Positions 1 through 10,550 of a DNA stretch of 64,000 nucleotides are shown here, piece by piece (the stretch's first letter is position 1; each line of letters starts with the position of its first letter). Source of the stretch: Pseudomonas protegens (GTDB taxonomy: Bacteria > Pseudomonadota > Gammaproteobacteria > Pseudomonadales > Pseudomonadaceae); NCBI RefSeq assembly GCF_003363755.1, contig NZ_CP031396.1:3504501-3568500 (forward strand). The letters are read 5' to 3'. The translations under genes were made by a program, and so were the position numbers. The notes below the pieces were generated by a model. The model was not told the DNA's origin and made no database searches. It saw nothing but the letters and a program-made list of their open reading frames with translations.

Positions 1-326
1 CGCAGACGGCTTTCCTTCATCTGCATTTCCAGCAGCACCACTTCCGCGGCCGTCAGGTCGCGGTTGGCCGGCAGCAATTGATAACCACCGTGTTCGGAGA
101 AGTGCATGGCCTGGGCCAGGTCGCATTCACCAATCAGCAGGTCATAGACCGAGTTTTCCAAACCGTGTTTATCCACACCGCTACCCATGGTGGCGTTGCC
201 CTGTGGATCGAGATCGATCAACAGCACCCGGCGCTTGGTCGCTACCAGGGATGCTGCGAGGTTGATGCAGGTGGTGGTCTTGCCCACGCCACCTTTCTGG
301 TTCGCTATCGCGAATACCTTAGCCAT
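1..326 (-). CDS. parA: ParA chromosome-partition ATPase, partial (3' end outside window)
   Basis: ParA/Soj ATPase that, with ParB and parS, segregates the newly copied origin region. About 108 N-terminal residues are visible, running off the left edge. The protein starts MAKVFAIANQKGGVGKTTT, which contains the deviant Walker A (KGGVGKTT) at residues 11-18, followed by the LLIDLDPQGN Walker A'-type motif near residue 42. The ATG at 324-326 lies 18 bp after the rsmG stop, so it is probably the third gene of mnmG-rsmG-parA(-parB). This order is standard in pseudomonads. Truncation is due only to the window edge. Confidence 0.95.
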   Translation of the reverse strand, partial: MAKVFAIANQKGGVGKTTTCINLAASLVATKRRVLLIDLDPQGNATMGSGVDKHGLENSVYDLLIGECDLAQAMHFSEHGGYQLLPANRDLTAAEVVLLEMQMKESRL

Positions 327-344
327 TCTTGCTTGTGTTCCCAA

Positions 345-989
345 TCATGCCGTGCGGCGCAGTATCAGCAGATGGCGTTGGCCTTGGCAACCGGGTACGG
401 CCAAGGCGTGTTCGCTATCGAGGTGGAAGTCTGCCGGCAATGCTAACAGCTCATCCGAGGGATGGACGCCCTTCATTGCCAGCCAGCGTGTATCGCGGTC
501 GCCCAGGTGGCGGGTCCAGTTGGTGAAGTTCTCCATGCTGCTGAACGCCCGGGAAATGATCCCGTTGAAAGGCTGTTCAGGCGTGAAGGCTTCGACCCGG
601 CTGTGGATAACTTGCAGGTTATCCAGCTTGAGTTCGAGTTTGACCTGTGTCAGGAAGCGGGTTTTCTTGCCGTTGCTGTCCAGGCAGGTGACTTGCGACT
701 CGGGAAACAGGATTGCCAGAGGGATACCGGGCATCCCGCCGCCACTGCCAACATCCAGCCAGCGGCCGTTTTCGATGAACGACATTACGCTCAAGCTATC
801 GAGCAGATGGCGGGAGACCATTTCATCCGGGTCGCGCACCGCCGTCAGGTTGTAAGCCTTGTTCCACTTGATCAACAGGGCCAGGTAACCCAGCAGCAAT
901 TCGTGCTGGGCTGCGCTCAGATTGACACCGAGCTGGCGAGCGCCTGTGGATAACTCATCCGCGTGTTGTGGGGTGACCATAGAACTCAA
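345..989 (-). CDS. rsmG: 16S rRNA (guanine527-N7)-methyltransferase RsmG (GidB)
   Basis: SAM-dependent methyltransferase that makes m7G527 in 16S rRNA; its loss gives low-level streptomycin resistance in other bacteria. The 214-aa length is normal. The SAM-binding motif [16 protein letters not shown] is near residues 77-92. The preferred start is the TTG at 987-989, whose last two bases overlap the mnmG TGA (TTGA). An in-frame ATG three codons later (980) is an alternative. The 4-bp overlap with mnmG points to translational coupling. Confidence 0.95.
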   Translation of the reverse strand: MSSMVTPQHADELSTGARQLGVNLSAAQHELLLGYLALLIKWNKAYNLTAVRDPDEMVSRHLLDSLSVMSFIENGRWLDVGSGGGMPGIPLAILFPESQVTCLDSNGKKTRFLTQVKLELKLDNLQVIHSRVEAFTPEQPFNGIISRAFSSMENFTNWTRHLGDRDTRWLAMKGVHPSDELLALPADFHLDSEHALAVPGCQGQRHLLILRRTA

Positions 990-2881
990 GCGCTTTGCTC
1001 CAACTGACGGCCCGCGCCGCGTTTTTTCAAATGAATCATCAACAGGGAAATCGCCGCCGGGGTCACGCCGGGAATACGCGACGCCTGGCCCAGGGTTTCC
1101 GGACGGGTTGTGCCGAGCTTGCTCTGGATCTCCTTCGACAGGCCAGAAATGCCGGTGTAATCGATATCCACAGGCAGCTTGGTGTCTTCACTGGCGCGCA
1201 GACGGGCAATTTCGTCCTGCTGGCGATCGATGTAGCCGGCGTACTTGGTCTTGATCTCGACCTGTTCCGCGACCTGTGGATCTTCTGCGCCGTATCCGGT
1301 CACTTCGACCAGACCAGCGTAGTCGATTTCCGGACGGCTCAGCAGGTTCAGCAGGTTGTACTCGTGGGTCAGCGGTGTGCCGAATTTCTGAGCAATGGCA
1401 TCGCCCTGCTCGGTGCCCGGACGGACCCAAGTGGACTTCAGGCGTTGCTCTTCCTGGGCAATGCCTTCGCGTTTCTTGCAGAAAGCGGCCCAGCGCACGT
1501 CATCCACCAGACCCAGCTCGCGACCTTTTTCGGTCAGACGCAGGTCGGCATTGTCTTCGCGCAGAATCAGGCGGTATTCGGCCCGGGAAGTGAACATCCG
1601 GTACGGTTCCTGGGTACCCAGGGTAATCAGGTCATCCACCAGCACACCGATATAGGCTTCATCGCGGCGCGGGCACCAGCTGTCTTTGCCCTGGGCACGC
1701 AGTGCGGCGTTGGCCCCGGCCAGCAAACCCTGGGCGCCGGCTTCTTCGTACCCGGTGGTGCCGTTGATCTGACCAGCGAAGAACAGGCCGCCAATGACCT
1801 TGGTTTCCAGGCTGTATTTCAAATCCCGCGGATCGAAGTAGTCGTACTCGATGGCATAACCCGGGCGCACAATGTGTGCGTTTTCCATGCCGCGGATCGA
1901 TTGCACGATCTGCAACTGCACGTCGAACGGCAGGGATGTGGATATCCCGTTCGGGTACAGCTCGTGAGTGGTCAGGCCTTCAGGTTCGATAAACACCTGA
2001 TGGCTTTCCTTGTCGGCAAAGCGATGGATCTTGTCTTCGATCGACGGGCAGTAACGTGGGCCAATGCCTTCGATCACCCCGGAATACATCGGCGAACGAT
2101 CGAGGTTCGAGGCGATGATCTCGTGGGTGCGGGCGTTGGTGTGAGTAATCCAGCAACTGACCTGTTGTGGATGCTGTTCTTTCGAGCCCAGGAACGACAT
2201 CACCGGAATCGGTGTATCCCCAGGCTGTTCGGTCATGACCGAGAAATCCACAGAACGGCCATCGATGCGTGGCGGAGTACCGGTTTTCAGGCGGCCGACC
2301 CGCAGTGGCAACTCCCGCAGACGTTGTGCAAGGGCGATCGAAGGTGGATCACCTGCGCGACCGCCGGAGTAGTTCTGCATTCCGATGTGGATAAGTCCAC
2401 CGAGGAAGGTTCCGGTGGTAAGCACCACGGATTCCGCGAAGAAACGCAGACCCATCTGGGTCACGACACCGCGTACCTGATCCTGTTCAACGATCAGGTC
2501 ATCTGCGGCTTGTTGAAATATCCACAGGTTCGGCTGGTTCTCGAGGATCTCGCGCACCGCCGCCTTGTACAGAACACGGTCGGCCTGGGCGCGGGTAGCG
2601 CGCACGGCTGGGCCTTTGCGGCTGTTCAACACACGAAACTGAATACCGCCCTTATCGGTCGCCATGGCCATCGCCCCACCTAGGGCATCGATTTCCTTGA
2701 CCAGATGGCTCTTGCCGATCCCACCAATTGCGGGGTTGCAGCTCATTGCTCCGAGGGTTTCCACGTTATGCGTCAGCAACAGGGTTTTGGCCCCCATGCG
2801 TGCTGATGCAAGTGCTGCCTCGGTACCGGCATGACCGCCGCCGATGACGATCACTTCAAAACGGGAAGGGAAATCCACCAC
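986..2881 (-). CDS. mnmG: tRNA uridine-5-carboxymethylaminomethyl modification enzyme MnmG (GidA)
   Basis: FAD-dependent partner of MnmE in making cmnm5U34 on tRNAs reading NNA/NNG codons. It has 631 aa, the usual length. The FAD-binding motif [14 protein letters not shown] is at residues 10-23 and the conserved CNPAIGG motif near residue 48. Its start faces a 557-bp intergenic region containing DnaA boxes. In many bacteria mnmG transcription next to an origin is linked to replication initiation, and the layout here is compatible with that. Confidence 0.97.
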   Translation of the reverse strand: MVDFPSRFEVIVIGGGHAGTEAALASARMGAKTLLLTHNVETLGAMSCNPAIGGIGKSHLVKEIDALGGAMAMATDKGGIQFRVLNSRKGPAVRATRAQADRVLYKAAVREILENQPNLWIFQQAADDLIVEQDQVRGVVTQMGLRFFAESVVLTTGTFLGGLIHIGMQNYSGGRAGDPPSIALAQRLRELPLRVGRLKTGTPPRIDGRSVDFSVMTEQPGDTPIPVMSFLGSKEQHPQQVSCWITHTNARTHEIIASNLDRSPMYSGVIEGIGPRYCPSIEDKIHRFADKESHQVFIEPEGLTTHELYPNGISTSLPFDVQLQIVQSIRGMENAHIVRPGYAIEYDYFDPRDLKYSLETKVIGGLFFAGQINGTTGYEEAGAQGLLAGANAALRAQGKDSWCPRRDEAYIGVLVDDLITLGTQEPYRMFTSRAEYRLILREDNADLRLTEKGRELGLVDDVRWAAFCKKREGIAQEEQRLKSTWVRPGTEQGDAIAQKFGTPLTHEYNLLNLLSRPEIDYAGLVEVTGYGAEDPQVAEQVEIKTKYAGYIDRQQDEIARLRASEDTKLPVDIDYTGISGLSKEIQSKLGTTRPETLGQASRIPGVTPAAISLLMIHLKKRGAGRQLEQSA

Positions 2882-3438
2882 GCACCTCGTGCCTGCTTCA
2901 AGTAGGAGTAATTAGGAGTAGTTGTCGGGTTGGTTTTTGGACCAAGGCGGCAAGTATAGGGACTTAGCCCTTCCTAAAGAACCCTTTGCACAAAATTTAA
3001 CCAGCTGTGGATGAATCACGGTCAATAGAAATTAAAAGAGAGAAATTTATTAAATCCTTGTTTTTATGTTTATTCTTATACACACGACTTTCTGTGGATA
3101 GATTGCTACAGACCTTTATATTCAATATGTACAGAGGTTTTAAACTCTGTGATTAGGTGGCCAGGAGGCCCTTGGATAAGCGGTTTAAACCTGTGGATGA
3201 ATGGGGTGGTTATCCACAGGCGTGGTTTTCCTCAGTTTTGAAGCCTGGTTATCAACCGAGCTGAAGGGCAGTTATTCACAGGGCTTAATCCACAGAAAAC
3301 ATCCGCGTCCAGGGAAACTCAGGCACAGGTCGACCTTGTTGTGGCCTCAACGGCTACAACGGATCGATCAGGGAGAGGGAGAAACAGACAGGCTGCGCGA
3401 GCCTGTCTGTGGATAACACCAGGTGATGATTGCAGCGG
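2882..3438. other. second origin-like region (oriII type) upstream of mnmG
   Basis: This non-coding stretch has perfect DnaA boxes at 3210-3218 (TTATCCACA) and 3408-3416 (TGTGGATAA) and TTATTCACA at 3272-3280. One-mismatch boxes are near 3006, 3093, 3192 and 3286. An AT-rich tract at 3040-3080 could melt. In P. aeruginosa and P. putida two autonomously replicating fragments were described, one before dnaA and one before gidA. This region matches the second. Whether it fires on the chromosome cannot be told from sequence. Confidence 0.6.
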
Positions 3439-3771
3439 TTACTCGGGGCGCTTGACCAGGCGACCTTGTATCCACCAACTCGACGCCAGCGTGACAATGA
3501 CCAGGACCAGCCAGTATTTCTTCAAACCAGCCTTGGCGCTATCGAGTATCGAGGCGCTGGCCATGTCATTGCCCGCCAGAGATGGGTTAGTCGAGATCCC
3601 GTCGTTCAAGCTTTGAGCTTCAGCCTCTGGGGAGTTCTGGGCCGAAACGGCGGACGGCTCGAAGGCGGCGACACCCTCCGCCACAGGCGCCTGATCCGAG
3701 GGAAGTTGAGCCCAACTGCCTTGGCAGACAAGGGCCAGAACCAGTACCGCGAGATAGCTACAAAAGCGCAT
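3439..3771 (-). CDS. small exported or membrane-anchored hypothetical protein
   Basis: A 110-aa protein. I chose the ATG giving MRFCSYLAVLVLALVCQGSWAQ, a convincing signal peptide (charged start, hydrophobic core, small residues before a likely AQ cleavage site). A longer form begins six codons upstream. The middle is low-complexity and rich in Ala, Ser, Glu and Pro. A hydrophobic helix near residues 84-102 (YWLVLVIVTLASSWW) would anchor the C-terminus, leaving a short basic tail. No family recognised. It sits alone between the mnmG upstream region and the dioxygenase gene. Confidence 0.6.
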   Translation of the reverse strand: MRFCSYLAVLVLALVCQGSWAQLPSDQAPVAEGVAAFEPSAVSAQNSPEAEAQSLNDGISTNPSLAGNDMASASILDSAKAGLKKYWLVLVIVTLASSWWIQGRLVKRPE

Positions 3772-3899
3772 AAACACCCTTCCATCCATTTGATAGCAGC
3801 GACCGCGGATGCTGGCCGGGGCTTGAACGAATGAATATCAGCTGATTCCGATTCTTCCGACGGCCTCAAGCCGCTGATCCGCTGGTTTCTGCACAGGCT

Positions 3900-4721
3900 T
3901 CATTTGCCCTGGCATGTCCACAAGTAAGGGAAAAGCTCATGTTCCATCGGCGCCCCGGCAGGCAGAGCCGTGGCCAGCCCTGGAAACTCGGGCGAGGTGC
4001 GCCAGGGTCGGGGGGCATGACGCATGTCATCTCCCAGAAAACGCAGCGAAAATGCCCGACGCCGGCGATCTCCCCCCACACCGCCAGAGGCATGCAGGGT
4101 GAGCATGTGGAAGAACACCGCGTCCCCGGGTTCCAGGGCCCAGCCAAGGATAGTGAAGGCCGAGCGATCGGCTTCGATGTCCGGCAGGTCCGCCAGACTG
4201 CCTTCGGGAAACCATTTGGCCTGATTGTCCAGGAAGGTTCGCGGCATCAGCCAGGGACCACGATGGGAACCGGCGACAAACTCCAGTGTGGATGCCCGCG
4301 CCACCGGGTCCACGGGCATCCACATGCTGCAGTTTTGTTGGCCCTCGACGTTGTAGTACGGCTGATCCTGATGCCAGGGCGTGGCTTGCCGAGTGTTGGG
4401 CTCCTTGACCAGCAGGTGATCGTGATAGAGCCGCACGTTGTCGCTTTGCATCAGCTGGCTGGCGACATGGCCTACCCGGCTGTTGAAGATGAAGCGCCTG
4501 TAGTCGGGGTTGTCCTGCCAGTTGCAGAAGTCCTCGAAGAACCAGCCAGGATCATCCGCCTGGCTAGCGACCTTGGCCCGCTCGCTGGGGCTGGCCAGGT
4601 TGTGTTCGATCCCCCGCTCCAGCAGCGCCACTTCGTCGGCACTGAACAGCTGGCGAATACACACGGCACCATCGCGCTGAAACGCCTCGATGGTTGAAGG
4701 GGGCAGGTGGAACGCTTGCAT
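3900..4721 (-). CDS. phytanoyl-CoA dioxygenase (PhyH) family Fe(II)/2-oxoglutarate oxygenase
   Basis: Likely non-haem iron dioxygenase that hydroxylates an unknown small molecule. The 273-aa product carries the metal motif H-x-D in WHQDQPYY (near residue 128) and a distal His in MLTLHASGG (near residue 206), with a downstream Arg (FSLRFLG) suited to 2-oxoglutarate binding. The ATG at 4721 is preceded by AAGGAAA at a good distance; an upstream ATG at 4757 has less support. It lies 48 bp after the permease stop on the same strand, so the pair probably forms an operon importing and modifying an amino-acid-like substrate. The substrate is inferred only. Confidence 0.8.
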   Translation of the reverse strand: MQAFHLPPSTIEAFQRDGAVCIRQLFSADEVALLERGIEHNLASPSERAKVASQADDPGWFFEDFCNWQDNPDYRRFIFNSRVGHVASQLMQSDNVRLYHDHLLVKEPNTRQATPWHQDQPYYNVEGQQNCSMWMPVDPVARASTLEFVAGSHRGPWLMPRTFLDNQAKWFPEGSLADLPDIEADRSAFTILGWALEPGDAVFFHMLTLHASGGVGGDRRRRAFSLRFLGDDMRHAPRPWRTSPEFPGLATALPAGAPMEHELFPYLWTCQGK

Positions 4722-4769
4722 GGTGTTTTCCTTTTCATCCAATGGAGGGCGGCACAACGGCCGGGATCC

Positions 4770-6158
4770 TCAGTCCGGGAGGGGCACATCAGTGAGGGCG
4801 GTGTTCGGCCTGATCCATATCCAGTAGGCCAGTGACAGCAAGGCCAGCCAGCCGACACCGACATAAAGTGCCAGGCGGGTTTGCGCAAAGGCGCCGAGCA
4901 CCACAAAGATGAACAGCATGAAGAGCACCGCGCAGACCTGGCCAGCGGCGCCGAAAGGTACGGGAAAGCCCAGGGCAGCGATTTCCTCCGGGCTCATGCT
5001 ACGGCGCATGGCCATCTGCGAGAGCAGGATCATCAGCCATACCCAGACCACCGAGAAGGTCACCAGCGAAGCAAACACCAGGAACAATTCCTCGGGTACC
5101 AGGTAGTTGAGCAAGACACCGAACAGCAGAGCCACGGACATCACCAGCACCGTCATCCAGGGGACTCCGAAGCGCGAGGTGCTGGCAAACGCCGCAGGGG
5201 CCTGACCGATCGCCGCCATGCCGTACATCATGCGGCCGGCACTGAAAATGTCGCTGTTGATCGCCGAGAACACCGCGGAGATCACCACCAGGTTCAGTAC
5301 CGTTGCCGCTGAATTTATCCCCAGGCCACTGAAGATCTGCACGAAGGGACTGCCCTGGCTGCCGATACCGGACCAGGGAAACAGCATCAGCAACACCAGC
5401 AGGGTCAGGATGTAGAAGATCAGAATCCGCAGTGGCACGGAGTTGATCGCTTTGGGAATCATGCGTTGCGGGTCCTTGGCTTCGCCCGCCGTGATGCCAA
5501 TGACCTCGATCCCGCCAAAGGCGAACATGACAATGGTGAACGAGGCGATCATGCCCTCCAGGCCATTGGGGAAAAAACCACCATAGGCCCACAGGTTGCT
5601 CAGGCCCACAGAATGCTGTCCGTCACCCAGCTGGATACCGAAGAGCAGTACCGCAAAGCCTCCGCCGATCATTGCGATGATCGCCGCGACCTTGAGCAGT
5701 GATAGCCAGAACTCCATTTCGCCAAAGATCCGCACATTGCACAGGTTCAAGGCGCCGATCCCCAGCACGATGCTCAGCACCCAGATCCAGCGGGGCGTAT
5801 CGGGGAACCACAGGCTCATGTAGACACCAAAGGCGGTGACGTCCGCCAAGCACACCATGAGCATCGAAAAAGCATAACTCCAGCCGGTGAGAAACCCCGG
5901 AAAGCGTCCGAGATAACAACTGGCGTAATGCCCGAAGGAACCCGATACCGGGTTTCTGACAGCCATTTCCCCCAAGGCGCGCATGGTCAGGTAGATCGCC
6001 GCTCCGCCGATCAGGTACGCCAGCAGTACCGAAGGACCGGCCTGCTTGATGGCGGCCGCCGAACCGTAGAACAACCCGGTGCCGATGGCTGAACCCAGCG
6101 CAATGAAACGGATGTGCCGGGTGCTCAAGCCACGGTTTAACGCAGTCGTGCTAGCCAT
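4770..6158 (-). CDS. amino acid permease, APC superfamily (AAT family, ProY-like)
   Basis: Inner-membrane proton symporter of about 12 helices, 462 aa. The N-terminus shows the family signature [17 protein letters not shown] around residues 18-34 and a conserved Glu-rich loop ([16 protein letters not shown]). The overall pattern is closest to proline, histidine and aromatic permeases of the AAT family; the exact substrate cannot be fixed. It is the first gene of a likely permease-dioxygenase operon. A perfect palindrome 80 bp upstream (6238-6261) is a candidate operator. Confidence 0.85.
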   Translation of the reverse strand: MASTTALNRGLSTRHIRFIALGSAIGTGLFYGSAAAIKQAGPSVLLAYLIGGAAIYLTMRALGEMAVRNPVSGSFGHYASCYLGRFPGFLTGWSYAFSMLMVCLADVTAFGVYMSLWFPDTPRWIWVLSIVLGIGALNLCNVRIFGEMEFWLSLLKVAAIIAMIGGGFAVLLFGIQLGDGQHSVGLSNLWAYGGFFPNGLEGMIASFTIVMFAFGGIEVIGITAGEAKDPQRMIPKAINSVPLRILIFYILTLLVLLMLFPWSGIGSQGSPFVQIFSGLGINSAATVLNLVVISAVFSAINSDIFSAGRMMYGMAAIGQAPAAFASTSRFGVPWMTVLVMSVALLFGVLLNYLVPEELFLVFASLVTFSVVWVWLMILLSQMAMRRSMSPEEIAALGFPVPFGAAGQVCAVLFMLFIFVVLGAFAQTRLALYVGVGWLALLSLAYWIWIRPNTALTDVPLPD

Positions 6159-6237
6159 TTCTGTTCCTTGAATGCCGGACTGTCGACCCCGTCGGCGTCC
6201 ATCGGCCGACCCTGGGGCAATAGCCGGACTATTTCCT

Positions 6238-6261
6238 CAGGTGTACAAACCTGTACACCTG
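6238..6261. promoter_or_regulatory. perfect palindrome, probable operator upstream of the permease gene
   Basis: Two 9-bp arms (CAGGTGTAC and GTACACCTG) flank a 6-bp spacer; TGTACA also occurs twice within it. It lies in the region between the divergent permease and AraC-type regulator genes, 80 bp before the permease start. The geometry suits a dimeric repressor or activator. I cannot assign the regulator. The adjacent AraC protein usually binds direct rather than inverted repeats, so another factor is possible. Confidence 0.5.
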
Positions 6262-6503
6262 TCAGGATGCAAATCAGGTACCACTTGGGGAATGAAGAAT
6301 AAAAGTGCCGAACGCGTCGGATGGTGCGGATAAATGGCGGAAACTTGAGCCCATTTACGAAATGGACCTGTTACTCAAGACCGCAGGTTCATCGGCTGGA
6401 ATCGGGAAAGGGGGTAAAGGTAACGTCGTTGTCCCCCGGGGCCGGTAAAAATCGCAAAATCTGCAAATCTGCCGTCGCTACAGTGGAGTACCAAGGAGGC
6501 CTT

Positions 6504-7337
6504 ATGAAACCTGCAACCCGAATCCATTACGGCCAGCGCATGGAGCCGGTGCTGCGTTGGCTGGCAAGCCATCCACACAGCGATCCGGACCTGTACCACC
6601 TGGCGGACCTGGCCTGTATGTCGGCTTACCACTTTCATCGCATCTACCGTGCAATGATGGGAGAAACGCTGAACGCCACGGTGCAACGCATTCGCATGCA
6701 CCTGGCAGCCGCAGCGCTGGCAGGCACTGACGCGGATCTGGCCGAGGTGGCTTTGCGTGCCGGCTACGAGTCGGGGGCGGCGTTCAACCGGGCATTCTCT
6801 GGTGTTTTCGGGTTGCCGCCTGGGCGTTATCGCGCAACCCGTTCCCGTCCTTTCGACCCTGAGGTGTCAAATATGTACCCCATCACAATCGAAACCTTCC
6901 CCGGCGTTGTTCTGGCAGCCCTGCCTCATCAGGGCTCCTACCAGGAAATTGGTCCGGTGTTCACCCGCGCTTTCATGCTGGCCGCCAGCCGGGGGCTCAT
7001 GCATTCGGACACCAGCGGATTCGGTGTCTACTTCAACGACCCCGAGCAGGTCCCGACTGAGCAATTGCGCTCGCTAGCCGGAGTCGCGGTCGCGCCCGAT
7101 GCAGACCTGGGCGAACAGCTGGAAAGGTTCGACATTCCTCCAGGGCGCTACGCAATCCTGAATTACGTGGGCCCCTACAACGAGATGGATAAAGCCTATG
7201 CCTGGATGTTCTCCGAGTGGCTGCCTGACAGTGGGCTGACACCAGGGGATTTTCCGATGTTCGAACACTATGTGAACGATCCACGCGTCACCCCACCCGC
7301 ACAGTTGCAGACGCGCATCTACCTGTCGGTGGAATAA
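6504..7337 (+). CDS. AraC-family regulator with C-terminal GyrI-like ligand domain
   Basis: A 277-aa transcription factor of the Rob/SoxS-plus-GyrI layout. An N-terminal double helix-turn-helix spans roughly residues 8-115 (LADLACMSAYHFHRIYRAMMG; DLAEVALRAGYESGAAFNRAF). The C-terminal GyrI-like small-molecule domain covers about 125-277. The ATG at 6504 follows a strong AAGGAGG at 6493-6499, which decides the start against a longer reading from 6321. It is divergent from the permease-dioxygenase operon and probably controls it or responds to a ligand; that link is inference. Confidence 0.85.
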   Translation: MKPATRIHYGQRMEPVLRWLASHPHSDPDLYHLADLACMSAYHFHRIYRAMMGETLNATVQRIRMHLAAAALAGTDADLAEVALRAGYESGAAFNRAFSGVFGLPPGRYRATRSRPFDPEVSNMYPITIETFPGVVLAALPHQGSYQEIGPVFTRAFMLAASRGLMHSDTSGFGVYFNDPEQVPTEQLRSLAGVAVAPDADLGEQLERFDIPPGRYAILNYVGPYNEMDKAYAWMFSEWLPDSGLTPGDFPMFEHYVNDPRVTPPAQLQTRIYLSVE

Positions 7338-7397
7338 ACGCCGTCCGCTACCGGCAGGGGGGTGGATAACCTCTGCCGGAGCTCACTGGGTGCGGCT

Positions 7398-8768
7398 CTA
7401 CTTGCCGATGCAAAAGCTGGAAAAGATCCGTCCCAACAGGTCATCGGAACTGAAGGCCCCGGTGATTTCTCCCAGGGACTGCTGGGCCTGCCGCAGATCC
7501 TCGGCCAGTAGCTCACCGGCACCGGCCAAGGTCAGCTGGGCACGGCCATGCTCCAGTGCGGCACTGGCGTAGCGCAACGCTTCGAGGTGCCGGCGGCGGG
7601 CACTGAAGCTGCTTTCCGACGTCTGTTCATAACCCATGCAAGCCTTGAGATGCTCACGTAGCAAATCCAGCCCGACACCGGCAGACATGGCACTGAGGCT
7701 GATGGTCACATGGCCATCCTCACAGGTTTCAAGAGCGATGGGCTCGCCAGTCAGATCGGCCTTGTTGCGGATCAAGGTCACCTTGGCCGGGTCCGGACGC
7801 TGCTCAAGAAATTCAGGCCACAGGGCGAAGGGATCAGCCGCTTCTGCTGCAGTGGCGTCCACCACCAGCAATACCCGGTCGGCTTCACTGATGGCCTTGA
7901 GCGCACGTTCGACGCCGATTTTTTCCACTTGATCCTCGGTGTCCCTGAGGCCGGCGGTGTCCACCACGTGCAACGGCATGCCGTCGATGTGGATATGTTC
8001 CTTGAGAATGTCCCGAGTTGTGCCGGCGATATCAGTGACGATGGCCGCCTCACGCCCGGCCAGGGCATTGAGCAGGCTGGACTTGCCGGCGTTCGGACGG
8101 CCAGCGATCACCACCGTCATGCCGTCACGGAGCAAGGCGCCCTGCCCGGCCTCCCTCAGTACTGTGGATAACTCGTCGCGGACCGCATCGAGCATGCTCA
8201 ACACATGGCCATCGGCGAGGAAGTCGATTTCCTCCTCGGGAAAATCAATCGCCGCTTCGACATAGATCCGCAGGGCAATCAGCTGTTCGGTCAAGTTATG
8301 CACACGCTGGGAGAATGCCCCCTGCAGCGAGCGCAAAGCGTTGCGCGCGGCCTGTGCAGAACTGGCCTCGATGAGGTCGGCAATGGCTTCGGCTTGTGCA
8401 AGATCGAGCTTGTCATTGAGAAAGGCGCGCTCGCTGAACTCTCCAGGTCGGGCCAGCCGGCAGCCCAGCTCCAGGCAGCGCTGCAGCAACATGTCGAGGA
8501 CGATGGGGCCGCCATGGCCCTGCAGCTCCAGCACATCTTCGCCGGTGAAGGAGTTCGGCCCCGGGAAATACAGGGCAATGCCTTCATCCAGCACCTCTCC
8601 CTGTTCACTGAGAAAGGGGCCGTAATGCGCAAACCGCGGTTTCAATTCGCGGCCGCTGATGGCCTTGGCGGCCAGGCTCGCCAGGGGCCCGGAAATCCGT
8701 ACGATGCCCACGCCACCGCGACCTTGGGCAGTGGCGACAGCGGCGATGGTTTCACGAGGGACATTCAT
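7398..8768 (-). CDS. mnmE: tRNA modification GTPase MnmE (TrmE)
   Basis: GTPase that acts with MnmG on U34 of tRNA. It has 456 aa. An N-terminal tetrahydrofolate-binding domain ([21 protein letters not shown]) is followed by a G domain with G1 [14 protein letters not shown] near residue 222 and [10 protein letters not shown] (G3), and the chain ends in the diagnostic FCIGK. I start at [10 protein letters not shown]; six extra upstream codons are open but not conserved in the family. Three unrelated genes separate it from its partner mnmG. Confidence 0.97.
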   Translation of the reverse strand: MNVPRETIAAVATAQGRGGVGIVRISGPLASLAAKAISGRELKPRFAHYGPFLSEQGEVLDEGIALYFPGPNSFTGEDVLELQGHGGPIVLDMLLQRCLELGCRLARPGEFSERAFLNDKLDLAQAEAIADLIEASSAQAARNALRSLQGAFSQRVHNLTEQLIALRIYVEAAIDFPEEEIDFLADGHVLSMLDAVRDELSTVLREAGQGALLRDGMTVVIAGRPNAGKSSLLNALAGREAAIVTDIAGTTRDILKEHIHIDGMPLHVVDTAGLRDTEDQVEKIGVERALKAISEADRVLLVVDATAAEAADPFALWPEFLEQRPDPAKVTLIRNKADLTGEPIALETCEDGHVTISLSAMSAGVGLDLLREHLKACMGYEQTSESSFSARRRHLEALRYASAALEHGRAQLTLAGAGELLAEDLRQAQQSLGEITGAFSSDDLLGRIFSSFCIGK

Positions 8769-8799
8769 AACCCGACATCCAGACAAAAGTGACAGATAG

Positions 8800-8823
8800 C
8801 AAAACGCCCCACTAGGGGGCGTC
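8800..8823 (-). terminator. rho-independent terminator after yidC
   Basis: Inverted repeat ACGCCCC / GGGGCGT with a 5-base loop. On the minus strand it is followed by TTTTGC. It lies in the gap between the yidC stop (8848) and mnmE start (8768) and would end the rpmH-rnpA-yidD-yidC transcript. Confidence 0.6.
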
Positions 8824-8847
8824 TTGTGTGGTTATCCACAGCGTAGG

Positions 8848-10548
8848 TCAGGCTTCCGCTTTCTTGGTAGCCGCTTCGATCTTACGAGTGATGTACCACT
8901 GTTGTGCGATCGACAGGCAGTTGTTCACTACCCAGTACAGCACCAGACCTGCAGGGAACCACAGGAAGAAGAAGGTGAAGATGATCGGCATCATTTTCAT
9001 CACCTTGGCCTGCATCGGATCCGGAGGCGTCGGGTTCAACTGCTGCTGGATGAACATGGTGGCGCCCATGATGATCGGCAGGATGAAGAACGGATCCTTG
9101 ATCGACAGGTCGGTAATCCACAGCATGAACGGTGCCTGGCGCATTTCCACGCTTTCCAGGAGTACCCAGTACAAGGACAGGAAGACCGGCATCTGCACCA
9201 GGATCGGCAAGCAGCCGCCCAGCGGATTGATCTTCTCTTTCTTGTATAGCTCCATCATCGCCTGGGACATTTTCTGACGATCGTCGCCGAATTTTTCCTT
9301 CAGCGCGGCCAGTTTAGGAGCCACGGCACGCATGCGCGCCATCGACTTGTAGCTGGCAGCCGACAGTGGGAAGAAGATCCCCTTGATCAGCATGGTCAGG
9401 AAGATGATCGACCAGCCCCAGTTACCCACCAGGCTGTGGATATGTTGCAGCAGCCAGAAGATCGGCTGGGCAATGAACCACAGGAAGCCGTAGTCGACAG
9501 TCAGTTCCAGACCTGGGGACAACTCTTTCAGCACCGCCTGGCTTTTCGGGCCGGCGTACAGAATGGCACTGGTTTCAGCCTTGGCGCCTGGAGCAACGGT
9601 CATCGAAGGGCCGGTGTAGCCGATGATGTAGTTGCCTTTGCTGTCTTTGCGCGCCAGAACCTGGTTATTTTCGCCTTTTGGCGGAATCCAGGCGGTCACG
9701 AAGTAGTGCTGCAGCCAGGCTACCCAGCCACCCTGAACATTTTCAGTGATGGGCGCCTTGGTTTTGTCCTCGTTCACCTTGTCCATGTCTTTCATGGACA
9801 CTTTCTTGTACGGCTCGGAACTTGTCCACAGGGCGGCGCCCAGGTAAGTCGCAGTGCCGGTGGCGGTGCTGGAGGATGGATCGGAACTGGCGTCGCGCTT
9901 GAGCTGGGCGAACATCGCACCGGTCCAAGGTTGCGCGCTTTCGTTATCGATCAGGTAGGAAACGGTGATGTCGTACAGGCCACGCTTCAGGGTGAAGCGT
10001 TTGATGTAGTTGACGCCGTCCTTGCTGAACTTCAGGTCGACCACCAATTGGTCCTGACCGTCAGCCAGTTGATAACTTTTCTTCTCTGCCGAGTAGATCG
10101 GGCGACCGGCCGGGTTGGCGTCCGGGCCGCTGCTGCCAATCAGGCCACTTTGTGCCAGATAAGTCCGTTCGTTGCCGTTATCGAACAGCTGGAAAGGAAT
10201 TTCCGGGTGGTCCTGACGACGTGGATACAGTGGCAAACGCAGTTGCGCGATATCCCCACCTTGTGGATCGACAGCCAGGTCGAGCACATCCGTTTTGATC
10301 TGAATGAGATCTTTGCTTGCAGCAACCGGCGCTTCTGCGGGTGCAGTGGTATCGCTTGCGGCGCGTGGAATGTCGTCGTTGGCAGCGGAAGTGCCAGTTG
10401 GCGTATCCGGCAAGCCCGGAGCGGTCGTGCTGGAAGCAACATTCTGAGTCGGCAGGGCAGCCTGGCCATAATCCTGGTTCCATTTAAGAACCATGACATA
10501 GGACACGATTGCCAGGGCGACGATCAGGATCGTGCGTTTGATATCCAT
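8848..10548 (-). CDS. yidC: membrane protein insertase YidC (Oxa1 family)
   Basis: Inserts and folds inner-membrane proteins, alone or with SecYEG. At 566 aa it has the gram-negative form: N-terminal anchor (TILIVALAIVSYVMVLKW), a low-complexity Ala/Thr/Pro linker, a large periplasmic beta domain (about 60-345), then the conserved five-helix core beginning near GWSIIFLTMLIKG with the conserved Arg in MARMRAVAPK. The C-terminus is basic (ITRKIEAATKKAEA). It follows yidD by 2 bp in the standard rpmH-rnpA-yidD-yidC order. Confidence 0.97.
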   Translation of the reverse strand: MDIKRTILIVALAIVSYVMVLKWNQDYGQAALPTQNVASSTTAPGLPDTPTGTSAANDDIPRAASDTTAPAEAPVAASKDLIQIKTDVLDLAVDPQGGDIAQLRLPLYPRRQDHPEIPFQLFDNGNERTYLAQSGLIGSSGPDANPAGRPIYSAEKKSYQLADGQDQLVVDLKFSKDGVNYIKRFTLKRGLYDITVSYLIDNESAQPWTGAMFAQLKRDASSDPSSSTATGTATYLGAALWTSSEPYKKVSMKDMDKVNEDKTKAPITENVQGGWVAWLQHYFVTAWIPPKGENNQVLARKDSKGNYIIGYTGPSMTVAPGAKAETSAILYAGPKSQAVLKELSPGLELTVDYGFLWFIAQPIFWLLQHIHSLVGNWGWSIIFLTMLIKGIFFPLSAASYKSMARMRAVAPKLAALKEKFGDDRQKMSQAMMELYKKEKINPLGGCLPILVQMPVFLSLYWVLLESVEMRQAPFMLWITDLSIKDPFFILPIIMGATMFIQQQLNPTPPDPMQAKVMKMMPIIFTFFFLWFPAGLVLYWVVNNCLSIAQQWYITRKIEAATKKAEA

Positions 10549-10550
10549 GA

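Noticed and set aside
995..2683. Long plus-strand open frame opposite mnmG
   Set aside because: Exact antisense of a confidently identified gene; composition is the shadow of high-GC codon use and matches no family.
7353..7381. CCGGCAG/CTGCCGG hairpin between the AraC gene and mnmE
   Set aside because: Long loop and no T run on either strand, so weak as a terminator.
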